A program made the position numbers and the translations under genes. Under the pieces are notes generated by a model. That model saw nothing but the letters and a program-made list of their open reading frames with translations, ran no database searches and was not told the DNA's origin. Shown piece by piece: positions 30,411 through 42,800 of a DNA stretch of 64,000 nucleotides. The number at the start of each line of letters is the position of its first letter. Within the stretch, counting starts at the first letter, position 1. Source of the stretch: G958295935 sp965224235 (GTDB lineage Bacteria; Chloroflexota; Dehalococcoidia; Lucifugimonadales; Lucifugimonadaceae); NCBI GenBank assembly GCA_965224235.1, contig CBDCYP010000001.1, positions 1,054,001-1,118,000 on the forward strand, in the 5' to 3' direction.

Positions 30411-30445
30411 TGAACGACGCGTGGTCGTTGGTGGGCATGAGTTGG
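30376..30445 (-). pseudogene. Antisense type C cadherin fragment at the end of the 128-bp array
   Basis: Read on the - strand, this segment gives PTNDHASFTM followed, after a small indel, by VLTFKAA. That matches the ATNDHALFTMTDAGVLTFKAA stretch of type C repeats in giant gene 1, but in opposite orientation. It shows the inverted source from which the 128-bp unit took its antisense half. It is too short and frameshifted to encode anything. Confidence 0.65.
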
Positions 30446-30490
30446 ACGGTAGGCAGTACCGTCTTTGAACTTGGTTGTTAAGCTGTAGCG

Positions 30491-30656
30491 CTCTCTGAGA
30501 GGGTGTCCAATAACTCCCACTGTCACCCTGAGCGAAGTCGAAGGGTCTGGGGGCGGTTCACCCTGCCTGGCAGATAGTAGATTCTTCGGTCAACTAACGA
30601 CGACAAACGTTTACAGTCCGGTCCACCGGTACCTTTTTAGACACCCTCCGAGAGAG
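30491..30656. mobile_element. 166-bp MITE-like element with 17-bp inverted ends
   Basis: The left end CTCTCTGAGAGGGTGTC (30491-30507) and right end GACACCCTCCGAGAGAG (30640-30656) are inverted repeats matching at 15 of 17 positions. The interior is non-coding and includes a CCCTGAGCGAAGTCGAAGG dispersed-repeat motif (about 30527-30545). A solo copy of the same end, GACACCCTCTGAGAGA, occurs at 48981-48996, so the end sequence is repeated in this genome. No transposase with these ends is in the window. A clear target duplication is not evident. Confidence 0.5.
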
Positions 30657-30667
30657 GCCAGGTAAAG

Positions 30668-30840
30668 TCAATTTTTGATCTGCCGCCATCGTCCCGGTAC
30701 TCGGAGCCATCGTCATCGGCGCCCTACACCCGGCGGGGCGCCCGGTAGAAGCCATCATCATCGGCCTCTGCCAGCGCGTCCCAGGTCAGCAGCGCCGAGC
30801 CGTCGGCTTGCAACGCCGCCTGGACATTGACGTGCGCGCC
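30668..30840 (-). pseudogene. Decayed FN3 domain fragment downstream of giant gene 2
   Basis: The - strand reads NVQAALQADGSALLTWDALA then EADDDGFYRAPRRV, stopped by TAG at 30724-30726, then GADDDGSEYRDDGG. This matches the FN3 segment ANLRATPQADGSALVTWDAP...DDAFYRVRRRVDADDGSYTV encoded near 32,930-33,060 in giant gene 2. It lies just past the stop of that gene (TAG 30851-30853) in the same orientation and is evidently a broken module copy. Confidence 0.65.
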
Positions 30841-30850
30841 GGTCTCCCGC

Positions 30851-33800
30851 CTACTCCCCCGTCGCCGCCGTCATCACCACCAGTACGTTGTCATCGCCGT
30901 CGTAGGCGGTGATCCGGTATTCGTACCGTGTGTTCTCCTCCACGTCGCCGTCGAAGAAAGACGTTGAGATGTACCACCCAGGGGTCAGCAGGCCGTTCTT
31001 CTGCACCGTATAGCGCTTGGCCCCATCGACGTCATCCCACTTTATCCAGACCCGGCCCTGGGCGAAGTACGCCGTAGCCTGGTAGGAACCAGCCGCATCT
31101 GCCGACTCCTCCTGCGCGCTGTCATCGGCTTCCGCCTCATCCCCGCTGGCCGGAGCGGAGCTGGGCGGCGGGGCGGGGGTGGGGGTGGCCACGACGACTG
31201 GAGCAGGGCTGGCGGTGACCGCGATGGCCGCATCCGACCACTCGCCCCACCCCTCGGCGTTCCTTGCCCGCACCCGCACATCGTAGGACGTTCCGGCGGT
31301 GATGCTCTGTCCGTTCCGGTCCACAAGGTTGTAGCCGGTGACGGTCCCGGTGGGCGTCGGCTTAGCGTCGGCGTAGGCGGAATCTGCCTCCGAGGTCACT
31401 TTGTACTGGATGCCGTAGCCGGTAATGGCGGAGGAACCCGCCGCCGCCGCCGTCCAGGTGACGCGGAAGGAGGTCTCCTTGATGTTGATGATCTCCGGCG
31501 CGTCCGGCTGGCCCGGCGGTGTGTCCGCCACGTCGTCAACCTTGATGGTCACGGCGATGCTGGCGGAAAGCCCGCCGCCGTCGGTGGCGGTGACCGTTAC
31601 CGCGTAGGAGTCCTTGGCCTCGTAGTCCAGCGCGCCGTTGGTCGACAACTGCCCTGTGCCGCTGTCTATGACGAAGTTGCCGTCGTCCGCCGTCGTACCC
31701 AGGGTGTAGGTCAGGCTGTCCCCGTCGTCCGGGTCCGTGGCTGTCACCGGGCTGCCGATGTCCGCCCCCGCCGCCGTGTTCTCCGCCACGCTGACCTCTG
31801 CCGTGCTGGCGGCGAAGACCGGCGGGTTGTTGGGCGGCGGGTCGGGGCTCGCGGTGACGACAGTGGCCGCCTCCGACCACTCGCCCCACCCCTCGGCGCT
31901 CCTCGCCCGCACCCGCACATCGTAGGACGTGCCCTTGACTATGGATTGCCCCCTGCGGTTCACCACGTTGTAGCCGGTTACGGTCCCTCTCTTCGTCGGC
32001 TTAGCGTCGGCGTAGGCGGAATCTGCCTCCGAGCTCAACTTGTACTGGATGCCGTAGCCGGTAATAGCGGAAGAACCCGCCGCCGGCGCCGTCCAGGTGA
32101 CGCGGAAGGACCTCTGCTTCACCTTGCTAATCTCCGGCGCGTCCGGCTGACCCGGCGTCGTATCCGCCACGTCGTCAACTTTGATGGTCACGGCGATGCT
32201 GGCGGACAGCCCTCCGCCGTCGGTGGCGGTCACCGTTACCGCGTAGGAACTGGTGCCCTCATAGTCCAGCGCGCCCTTGGTCGACAACTGCCCGGTGTCG
32301 CTGTCTATGACGAAGTGGCCATCGTCGGCAGCGCTGCCCAGGGTGTAGGTCAGGCTGTCCCCGTCGGAGTCGGTGGCCGTCACCGGGTCGCCGATGTCCG
32401 TACCGGCGGCGGTGTTCTCCGCCACGCTGACCTCTAGCGCGCTGCTGGCGAAGGCCGGGGCCTCCTTCACGTCGGTTACCGTGATGGTTACGTCCAGGCC
32501 GACCCACAGCCCCGCGCCGTCGGCGGCGATTACCGTCACCGTGTAGGAGTCCTGGGACTCGTAGTCCAACGCCCCGCTGGTCTGCAACCGGCCGCTGTCG
32601 GCGTCGATGGCGAAGTGGCCGGCATCGGCGCCGTCCAGCAGGTAGGTCAGCGTGTCCCCGTCGTCCGGGTCAGTGGCCGTCACCGGGCTGCCGATGTCCG
32701 CCCCCGCCGCCGTGTTCTCCGCCACCTGGAAGGCTGACGCGCTGTCTCCGGCGAAGGCCGGGGGACGGTTGTCCCGCACCCCTGCAGTCCACCGGCCAAG
32801 CGCTTTCCCATCCCCGTCGAAGGCCCGCACCGAGTAGAGGTAGCGTTGCCCGGCTTCCCGTCCGTTCCCCTCGTCCCGGTGCGCCACCACCCCGTCGCTG
32901 CCGGCAGCCTCGACCCGCCGGGCGATGACGGTGTAGCTGCCGTCGTCGGCGTCCACCCGGCGCCGCACCCGATAGAAGGCATCGTCCCCGGCCTCGGACG
33001 GCGCGTCCCAGGTCACCAGCGCCGAGCCGTCCGCCTGGGGCGTCGCCCGGAGGTTGGCCGGCTGTCCCGGAGGCGCCGCCGACCGCCGGAACAGTCGCGT
33101 CCCCGGCTCCGCTCCGGTCGCCGCCGCCGATGGCGCAAACCAATAGGGGGTCCCGAGGACCACCGCGCTGTCCGGCCCCCAGCCGTCGACGTTGCGCGCC
33201 CGCACCTGCACCGCGTACGTGATCAGGGGCGTCAGATGGGTCATGGTGTAGGTTGTAGTACCCGCCCCGGTGATCTTCGCCTTATCGCCGTCGTGATAGT
33301 ACGTTACCTCGTAGATGCGCAACGGCGGCTTGCCCGTCATGTCGGGAGCGGTCCAGGAGACCTCCAGGCTTCCCTTGAGGGGGACAATGGTCACGCCCGT
33401 GGGGGCGCCCGGCGGCTCCGCAACGTCGGTTACCCGGATGATTATCCCGGTCGAGGGCCTGGCGCCATCGGTGGCAACGGCTGTTATGCCGATCCGGTAG
33501 GTGTCCCTGCTCTCGTAGTCCAGCGCGTCCATGGCAGAGAGTTGGCCGGTAGTGGCGTCGATGTTGAAGCTTTCCCCATCGGGCCACTGAGCGTCGACGA
33601 ACAGGTTGTATGAGCTGGCGTCCGCGGGCGCCAGGGGCAACGTGACGCCGAATATGGGAGCGCCGGACGGGGTGTTCTCCGGTACCGTGACCTCGAACAC
33701 ACCCGTGCCGCCTACAGCTACAGAGGGGACGTGATCGTTCGCCATTCGGCCCTGGCCCCCGAACTCGTAGGATGTCGCCGTGCCGTCGCCGTCCCAGTCC

Positions 33801-36800
33801 ACCTTCAGCGTCGGGTAATGGCCGCTGGACCCGAAGTCCCACGGGTCGTCGCCGAATCCGTCCCCGTCCAGGTCCACGTCCCAGTTGGCGTAGATGCCCG
33901 TATAGTCGGTGACCCATTGCAGCTCCTCGGTGGTCTTGCCCTCGCCGTAGACCCACTTGTCGTCCCCGGGCCGATGCCGGGAGGTGAGGATATCCCAGTA
34001 GCTGTCGTATTCCTGGCCGCCGTAGCTCTTGCCGATCAGTCCGCCAACTTTCCAGTGGACCTCCATCATGTAGGCGAGGTCCCGCCGGGAGCGGTCCTTG
34101 CGCTCCCCGGGCTGGAATCCGGCCAGGCTGATCGGGTGACCGCCGGTGGAGTAGCTGGCCACAATCGGCCCGCTGCTGTCGCCCACCAGTCCGCCCACCC
34201 AGGTAGGCGTGTAGGGGAGATAGTATCTGGAACTGAAGCCGTCTACCCACCGCCCCGGGATCGAACCCGTGTCTTCTAGCCCGCCGAAGCCCAGGTTGCC
34301 GGTGGCGTAGCTGGCGATGATGCCCCCGTCGTCCGAGCTGGAGTTATGGCCCACCAGCCCGCCGACCCAGTTCATACCCGACACGCGGCCGGTGGCGTAG
34401 CTGGCCTTGACCGTCCCCAGTCGCAGGTATCCCACCAGCCCTCCGACGTTGCTGCTCTCCCAACCGTCGCCGGACACGTCGGCCTTGGAGTAGGTCTCGC
34501 TAATCAGGCTGCGGGCTTCTCCCACCAGCCCGCCCACGTAATGTTCTCCGTTCACCTCGCCGGTGGTGTAGACACGGCGCGCCGAGCCGTAGGCCCGGCC
34601 CGCCAGGCCCCCCGCGTACTCCCGGCCGGTTACGTCCACGTTTTCCAGCCCCAGGTTGCGGACTTCGCCGTACTCGACCCCGCCCTCGCGGATGCCGGCG
34701 GTGGAAAACAGCCCCACGTAGTCCTGGTTTGGCCGGTCGACGTACAGGTTGGAGATGGTGTGCCGATTCCCCTCGAAAATCCCGTAGTACTGGAAGGGCG
34801 CCCAGCCCCTGCCGCCGTTCCAGTAGTCATCGCCGGAGTCGGCGCCGCTGCCGCCGTTGGTGTCGAAGTTCAGGTCCGCCTCCAGCTCGTAGCCCGTGCA
34901 GCCGCTGGGGCAGCCCATGCCGGGGGCCGCGTCGGGGAAGGCGGCGTCATAGTCGGAGCCGCCACCGGCGCCGTCGCCGTCCGCGTCCCAGCGCATGGCG
35001 TTCAGCTGGTCCAGGTAGTTAATCTCGATCAGCCCGTCGTCGTCGGTGTCGTAGTCCACCCTCTGCCACGCCGCCGCCGGCACGCCGTTGGCGGACGTCC
35101 AGCCGCTTGGGTTCTCGTGGCTGAGGGCGCGCACCCGCACGTTGTAGGTGGCGCCGGCGGTCAGGCCGGTTATCTGGGTGTCGGTCCTGGTGTCGGAGTG
35201 GGAGTGCGAGGTCCATGCTGTGGCCGTGCTCAGCTTGTACTCCACGCCGTAGCCGGTTACGGGCGGCTGGTCCGTCCTGACCGGCGCGATCCAGGTGACC
35301 CGCAGCCCCTCGGCAATCGGATTCGCCGTCAGCCCCGCCGGCGCTCCCGGCGACTCGGACGTGTCGTCGTCGACGCCGACGATGAGATCTATGGAGTCGT
35401 CCCAGGCCGCATCGGGGTGGCCGTCGGCGTCCTTGCTGTCCCGCACGAGCAGCGTGACCCTGTAGCTGGACTTCCTCTCGTCGTCCGCCGCGCTATCGAG
35501 GCTCAGCGCCCCTGCGCCGGAGATGTCGAAGGCGGTTGCGTCCGCGCCGCTCTTCCCGTAGGTCAGCGCGTCGCCGTCCGGGTCGGAGGCGGGGTAGCTC
35601 CCCACCAGCCTCGCGCCCTCCGCCACGGTGGGCGTTGTGTCGGCGGCGTCGAAGGTCGGCGCGGCGTTGGCCGCCGAGCGGGGCTGCCGTCCGAACTCCT
35701 GCCAACTCGCCGCCCCGTCGCCATCGGTGTCGTACTTCAGCGCCGGGTACTGGATGGCCGTCCCGAAGTCCCAGGTGGCGGTTGGCCAGTTCGAGTAGAT
35801 GCCGCTGGCGCCGGTGGGCGTCTTCAGGTTGCTGGTGCTCTGGCCCGTACCGCCGTTGCTGGTGGCCTGGCCGGTGGTCTGCGTGTCCCAGTAGGTCTGC
35901 TGTCCGTTGATTCCGTATTGGTCAGCGGAGGGGTAAAGCAGTCCGCCCGAATTCCGGCCGGTAACAACGCCGCGGGCATAGCTGTAATAGACAGTGGCAT
36001 TGCTGCTGGACACATAGCCAAGCAGCCCGCCCACGTAGCTGCTCCCCGTCACCCTGGCGGCGCTGTAGGTGTTGCGCAGCGAGGCGTTTGGATGATGTTC
36101 CCCGATCAGCCCGCCGATCAAATCCCGCCCCGAGACCGCGCCGGTGACATAGACGGCCTCAACGCCGCTGAAGGCGGACGTCTCCCCGGCCACCGCCCCG
36201 ATAAAGTCTCGGCCCGTTATGTTCACCCGCTCCAGCCCCAGGTTGCGAATTCGGCCTCCGTCGCCGACAACACGGAACAGCCCGATGTAGTCGGTGGACC
36301 CCCGGTTGATGAACAGGTTGGCGATGGCGTGGCCGGCGCCGTCGAAGGTGGCGGCGAATGGGGCGCTCGAGGAACCGATGGGGGCCCAGCCGGCGCCGCC
36401 GTTCCAGTAGGCGGCGTCGGCGGCGGTCACGGTATCGTCGTTGCCGTGGGTGTCGAAGTCCAGGTCCGCCGTCAGCTCATAGCCCGTGCAGTCGTTGTCG
36501 TCGGCGTCGGTAGTGGTGACGGGGCAGCCCATGCCCGTTTCGGGATTGGGGAAGGCCAGCGCGTACCCCGCATTCGTTGACGCCCCGTTGCCGTCCAGGT
36601 CCCAGCGGACGGCGTGCAACTTCGCCAGGCTATCCACGTCGATCAGCCCGTCGTCGTCCCGGTCGTAGTCCATCAGCTGCGCCGGCGCCGACCGCGCCTG
36701 CCGCCCGAACTCCTGCCAGGTCGCCAACCCGTTCTCGTTGGTGTCGTACTTCAGCGCCGGGTACTCGCTGGCCGTGCCGAAGTCCCAGATAGCCGCTGCC

Positions 36801-39800
36801 CAGGCCCCGTAGATGCCCGCGGCGCCGGTGGGTGATTGCAGCCCGCTGGTGGTCTGGCCCGTACCGCCGGCGCTGGCGGCCTGGCTGCTGGTCTGCGTGT
36901 CCCAGTAGCTGGCGGTGACCGTGGCGTCCGAAGTAGTCTCGCCCACCAGCCCGCCCTTGGTCCTGGCCGCGTTCCAGGCGGGGCCCGCCTGCATACTCAC
37001 CACGGATACGGCCCCTCTGGCGTAGCTGTTGGTGATGCTGGCCGAGCTGCTCCGGTTGAACCCCGCCAGTCCGCCCACCGCCTTGTTGCCGGTGACTGTC
37101 ACGCTGGAATAGCTGTTGGTTACAGCGCCTCTGTTGTCGCCCACCAGCCCGCCCACGTTCTCGTGTCCCTTAACTGCGCCGGTGGAGTAGGAGAGCGCCA
37201 CCGCGCCCCGGTTGCTCCCCACCAACCCCGCGATGGAGCTGAAGACGGGGTCTCCTGTTGAGCGGTCGATGTCCACGTTTTCCAGCCCCACGTTGCGGAT
37301 GACCGCGGCCGTGCCGGCGCTGCCGAACAGGCCAACGTTTGACCCGCTTCTTCTGATGTACAGGTGGGAGATGGCGTGGCCCCCGCCGTCGAAGATCGCG
37401 TTGAAGGGGTTGGCCCAATTGCCGATGGGCGCCCAGCCGGCGCCGCCGTTCCACCAGGCGGCGTCGGCGCTGGTGATAGCGTTGTCGTTGCTCTGGTCGA
37501 AGTCCAGGTCCGCCGTCAACTCGTAGCCCGTGCAGGTGTTGCTGGCGCAGCCCATGCTGGCCGCCGGGTTGGGGAAAGCCGTCGCGTAGCCCGCATTCGT
37601 AGACGCCCCGTCGCCGTTCAGGTCCCAGCGGATGGCGTTCAGCTTATCCAGGCTGTCCACCTCGATGAGGCCGTCGTTGTCCGTGTCATAGTCCACAGTG
37701 ACCACCGGCGCCGCGCGGGGCTGACGGCCGAAGTCGCCGTCCACGGCTGATTTGACGCCGTCGTCGTTGAAGTCCGCCTTCAGCGCCGGGTACTGGCTGG
37801 CCGTCCCAAAGTCCCACGGGTCGTCGCCGCCGGCCGTGCTGTCCAGGTTGAGATTCCAGTTGGCGTAGATGCCCGCGTAGCCGTCGGACTGCTCGGGCGT
37901 CGCCAGGTCGTTGGTGGTCTTGCCTACGCCGCCGGAGCTGGTCGTCTGACTGCTGGTATCGGTGTTCCAGTAGCTGTTGGTGATCGTCCCCCCGCCGCGT
38001 AGGCCCACCAGCCCGCCCACATTGCTGCCGGTCCCGGTTACTGCGCCGGTGGAGTAGCCGGCGGTGATGTCACCGTCGGAACTGCCAACCAGCCCGCCAA
38101 CTCCGATCCGACCGCTTACTGCCCCGGTAGCGTAGCCGGCCTTGATTACCGTAGTACCGGTGGCGTTGCCCACCAGCCCGCCCACATAGTCCAGGCCAGT
38201 AACGCTGGCGGTGGAGTAGCTCCTCTGGATTTCACCCTCGAAGTAACCCACCAGCCCGCCCACATAACTGTTGCTGGCAGTAACGCTGCCAGTGGAGTAG
38301 GCGAAATCCACCGCGCCGAAAGCGCTGCCGATCAGCGCGCCGGTGTAGTTTTGGCCGGTTACGTTGGCGCTCTCCAGCCCTACGTTGCGGATGGCGCTGG
38401 TGGCGGAGGAGGAGCCGAACAGCCCCAAGTCACCCGTGGAGCTCCGGCTGATGAACAGGTTGGAGATGGTGTGGCCGTCGCCGTCAAAGACGGCGTTGTA
38501 CCGGGTGGCTGCGCTGGAGTCGGAGCCGATGGGCGCCCAGCCGTCGCCGCCGTTCCAGTAGGCGTCACTACTGTCGACCACTGCGGCGGAGCTCCCGGTC
38601 TTGTCCGTGTTGAAGTCCAGGTCCGCCGTCAGCTCGTAGCCCAGGCAGGTGGCTGCGCAGCCCATGCCCGAGGCGGCGTTGAGGAAGGCGCCGGTGTAGT
38701 CGGCGTGGGTGGAGTCCCCGTTGCCGTCCAGGTCGTGCCGGATGGCGTTTAGCTGGGCCAGCGTGGAAACCTCGATGAGGTTGTTGTCGTCCAGGTCATA
38801 GTCCACCGCCACTACCGGCGCCGCGCGGGGCTGTCTGCCGAAGTCGCCGTCCGCGGCTGATTTGACGCTGTCGCGGTTGAAGTCTGCCTTCAGCGCCGGG
38901 TACTGGCTGGCCGTGCCAAAGTCCCACGGGTCGTCGCCGCCGGCCGTGCTGTCCAGGTTCAGATTCCAGTTGGCATAGATGCCCGCATAGCCGTCGGACT
39001 GCTCGGGCGTCGCCAGGTCGTTGGTGGTCCTGCCTACGCCGGTGGCGGCGTCATTGTCATCGGCGATGCCGCTGGTGGTGACGTCCCAGTAGCTGTCGGT
39101 GACCGTGCCGCTGTCGTCGGGTTGGCCAGGTAGACCAAATAGGATGGGATTGGAGGCGACCAACCCCCTCGCCACGGTGGAGCCGGTAACCGCCCCCCGG
39201 GCGTAGCTGGCGGTGATGGCTCCGTAGTAGTAGTTTCGGCCCACCAGCCCGCCGGCCCGGACGCCGCCCACAGCGCCGGTGGCATAGCTGGCCTTGACCG
39301 CGCCGTTGCTTTGGCCAATCAGTCCGCCGGAATAGTTGCCCGTGCCGGTTACAGAGGCCGTGGAATAGCTGGTCTCAATGCTGCCGGTTCTGCCGGAGTT
39401 CCCCACCAGCCCGCCGACCCGGACCCTGCCGACAACGCTGCCGGTGGTATAGGTGAACTCCACCTCGCCGTTGGTCTCGCCAAGCAATATGCCGACGTTG
39501 TCCTGGCCGGTGACGGCGGCGTCCTCCAGTCCCACGTTGCGCGCCCGGATCCACGCCCCGGCGGCCCCGAACAGCCCCACGTAGTCGGTGGCCCCCCGGC
39601 TGATGAACAGGTTGGAGATGGTGTAGCCCCGGCCGTCGAACACGGTGTTGAAGCGGCTGGCGCTGGTTCCAATCGGTTCCCAGCCCGAGCCGCCGTTCCA
39701 GTAAGTATCACCGAGGTTGGCCGTGCCGCTGCCGTTGGTGTCGAAGTCCAGGTCCGCCGTCAGCTCATAGCCGAGGCAGTCGTTGTCGTCGGCGTCGGCG

Positions 39801-42800
39801 GCGGTGATGGGGCAGCCCATGCCGGTTTCCGGGTTGGGGAAAGCCGTCGCGTACCCCGCATCCGTAGACGCGCCGTCGCCGTTCAGGTCCCACCGCATCG
39901 CGTTCAACTGGGCCAGGTCAGACACCTCGATCAGGCCGTTGTCGTCGCTGTCGTAGTCGACGGCCACCGCCGGCGCCGCGCGGCCCTGCCGCCCGAACTC
40001 ATAGGCGCTGGGCGTGCCGTCGCCGTCCCACTCCACCTTCAGCGCCGGGTACTCGCTCGCCGTCCCGAAGTCCCACGGGTCGTCGCCGCCGGCCGTGCTG
40101 TCCAGGTTCAGATTCCAGTTGGCGTAAATGCCCGCGTAGCCGTTGGTCTGCGTGGGCGACTGCAACTGGCTGGTGGTCTTGCCCTCGCCGGTGGCGGCGT
40201 TGCTGTCGTCGGCGATGCCGGAGGTGGTGACGTTCCAGTAGCTGTCCGTTATCGTCCCAACCCCAAAGGAGTTTAAGCCCATCAGCCCGCCCACATTGCC
40301 GCCGGTCCCGGTTGCCGAGCCAGTGAAGTAGCTGGCGGTGATGCTCCCGCTGAAGCTGCCAACCAGCCCGCCAACGTAGTCGGCCCCGGTTACCGCCCCG
40401 GTGGCGTAGCTGGCCTTGATTGCGCCACCGAATGAGCCCGCCAGCCCGCCTATGAGCTGACCCGAGCCGGTGACGCCGGCAGTGGAATAGGACCTCTGGA
40501 TTATACCAGTGGCGCCACTGGCGCCACTGGAGTGGCCCACCAGTCCGCCCACATTATCGTTGCCAGCAACGCTGCCGGTGGAGTAGGAGGCATCCAACAA
40601 CGTGCCATAAACGCTGCCGATCAGCGCGCCGGTGTAGTTTTGGCCGGTTACGTTGGCGCTCTCCAGCCCTACGTTGCGGACGGCGCTGGTGGCAGAGGTG
40701 GTGCCGAACAGCCCCACGTGATTCGTGGAGTTCCGGCTGATGAACAGGTTGGAGATGGTGTGGCCGTCGCCGTCGAAGGTCGCACTGTACTGGGTGGATG
40801 CGCTGGAGTCGGAGCCGATGGGAGCCCAGCCGGCGCCCCCGTCCCAGTAGGCGTCACTACTGTCGACCACTGCGGCGGAGCTCCCGGTCTTGTCCGTGTT
40901 GAAGTCCAGGTCCGCCGTCAGCTCGTAGCCCGTGCACGTCGGCTGGTCGGGCGTGCCCGCGTCGCTGTCGTGGTCCGCGACGGGACAGCCCATGCCCGCA
41001 GCCGGAGTGGTGAAGGCGTTGCTGCTGAAGTAGGCGGCGTTGGTCGACACCCCGTCCCCGTCCAGGTCGTGGCGCATCGCGTCCAGCTGGTCCAGGCTGT
41101 CCACTTCGATCAGCCCGTCGCTGTCGATGTCGTAGTCCACCGAGTCAGTCGCCCCCTCACTCTCGTCGCTAACGTTGACGGTTACCTCCATGGTTGCTTC
41201 GCCGCCGCTGGGATCAACGGCCTTAACCTGGAAGACGTAGCTGCTCTTGCTTTCGTAATCCAGCACGAACTTGCTCTTGATCTGGGCGGTGCTTGGGTCA
41301 ATGGCGAAGTAAACGCCATCGGCGCCGGTTAGCGAATAAACGAGGGTGTCGCCATCACCGTCGTTGGCGGTCATCAGGTTGCCGACGTTGCGGCCGGCAT
41401 GGACGTTCTCGTCTATGGAGGCCGACAGGGCGGCGTCGCTGAAAGCCGGCGAGTTGTTGACCACCGGCGCCGAGCGGCCCTGCCGCCCGAACTCGTAGGC
41501 CGTGGGCGTGCCGTCGCCGTCCCACTCCACCTTCAGCGCCGGGTACTCGCTCGCCGTCCCGAAGTCCCACGGGTCGTCGCCGCCGGCCGTGCTGTCCAGG
41601 TTCAGGTTCCAGTTGGCGTAAATGCCCGCGTAGCCGTTGGTCTGCGTGGGCGACTGCAACTGGCTGGTGGTCTTGCCCACGCCGGTGGCGGCGTTGTTGT
41701 CGTCGGCCTGAGTCGAGGTGGTGACGTCCCAGTAGCTGTTGGTGATGGTGCCCGCGTTGACGCCCACTAGCCCGCCGACGTCGCTGCCGGTCCCGCTTAC
41801 CTCTCCTGTGGCGTAGCTGGCGATGATCGAGCCGGAGTCGCTAGAGTTTAGGGCTCGGCTGTTGGCGCCCACCAGCCCGCCAACGTAGTCCACACCGGTA
41901 ACCGCGCCGGTGGCGTAGCTTGCCGTCAGAGTGCCGATGTTGTTGCCCACCAACCCGCCTATATCATCGCCCGAGCCGGTGACGCTGGCCGTGGAGTAGC
42001 TCCTCTGCATTGTCCCACCACTGTTCATGTACCCCATCAGCCCGCCCACATCGCCCGCGCCGGTGACGCTGCCAGTGGAGTAGACGGAATCCACAGCGCC
42101 GTAAGCAGTGCCAATCAGTGCGCCGGTGTAATCGCTGCCGGTTACAGCCACGTCCACCAGCCCCACGTTGCGGACGGCGCTGGTTGCGGAGGCGGCGCCG
42201 AACAGCCCCACGTCATCCGTGGAGCTCCGGCTGATGAACAGGTTGGAGATGGTGTGGCCGTCGCCGTCGAAGGTCGCACTGTACTGGGTGGATGCGCTGG
42301 AGTCGGAGCCGATGGGAGCCCAGCCGGCGCCCCCGTCCCAGTAGGCGTCACTACTGTCGACCACTGCGGCGGAGCTCCCGGTCTTGTCCGTGTTGAAGTC
42401 CAGGTCCGCCGTCAGCTCGTAGCCCGTGCACGTCGGCTGGTCGGGCGTGCCCGCGTCGCTGTCGTGGTCCGCGACGGGACAGCCCATGCCCGCAGCCGGA
42501 GTGGTGAAGGCGTTGCTGCTGAAGTAGGCGGCGTTGGTCGACACCCCGTCCCCGTCCAGGTCGTGGCGCATCGCGTCCAGCTGGTCCAGGCTGTCCACTT
42601 CGATCAGCCCGTCGCTGTCGATGTCGTAGTCCACCGAGTCAGTCGCCCCCTCACTCTCGTCGCTAACGTTGACGGTTACCTCCATGGTTGCTTCGCCGCC
42701 GCTGGGATCAACGGCCTTAACCTGGAAGACGTAGCTGCTCTTGCTTTCGTAGTCCAGCACGAACTTGCTCTTGATCTGGGCGCTGCTTGGGTCAATGGCG

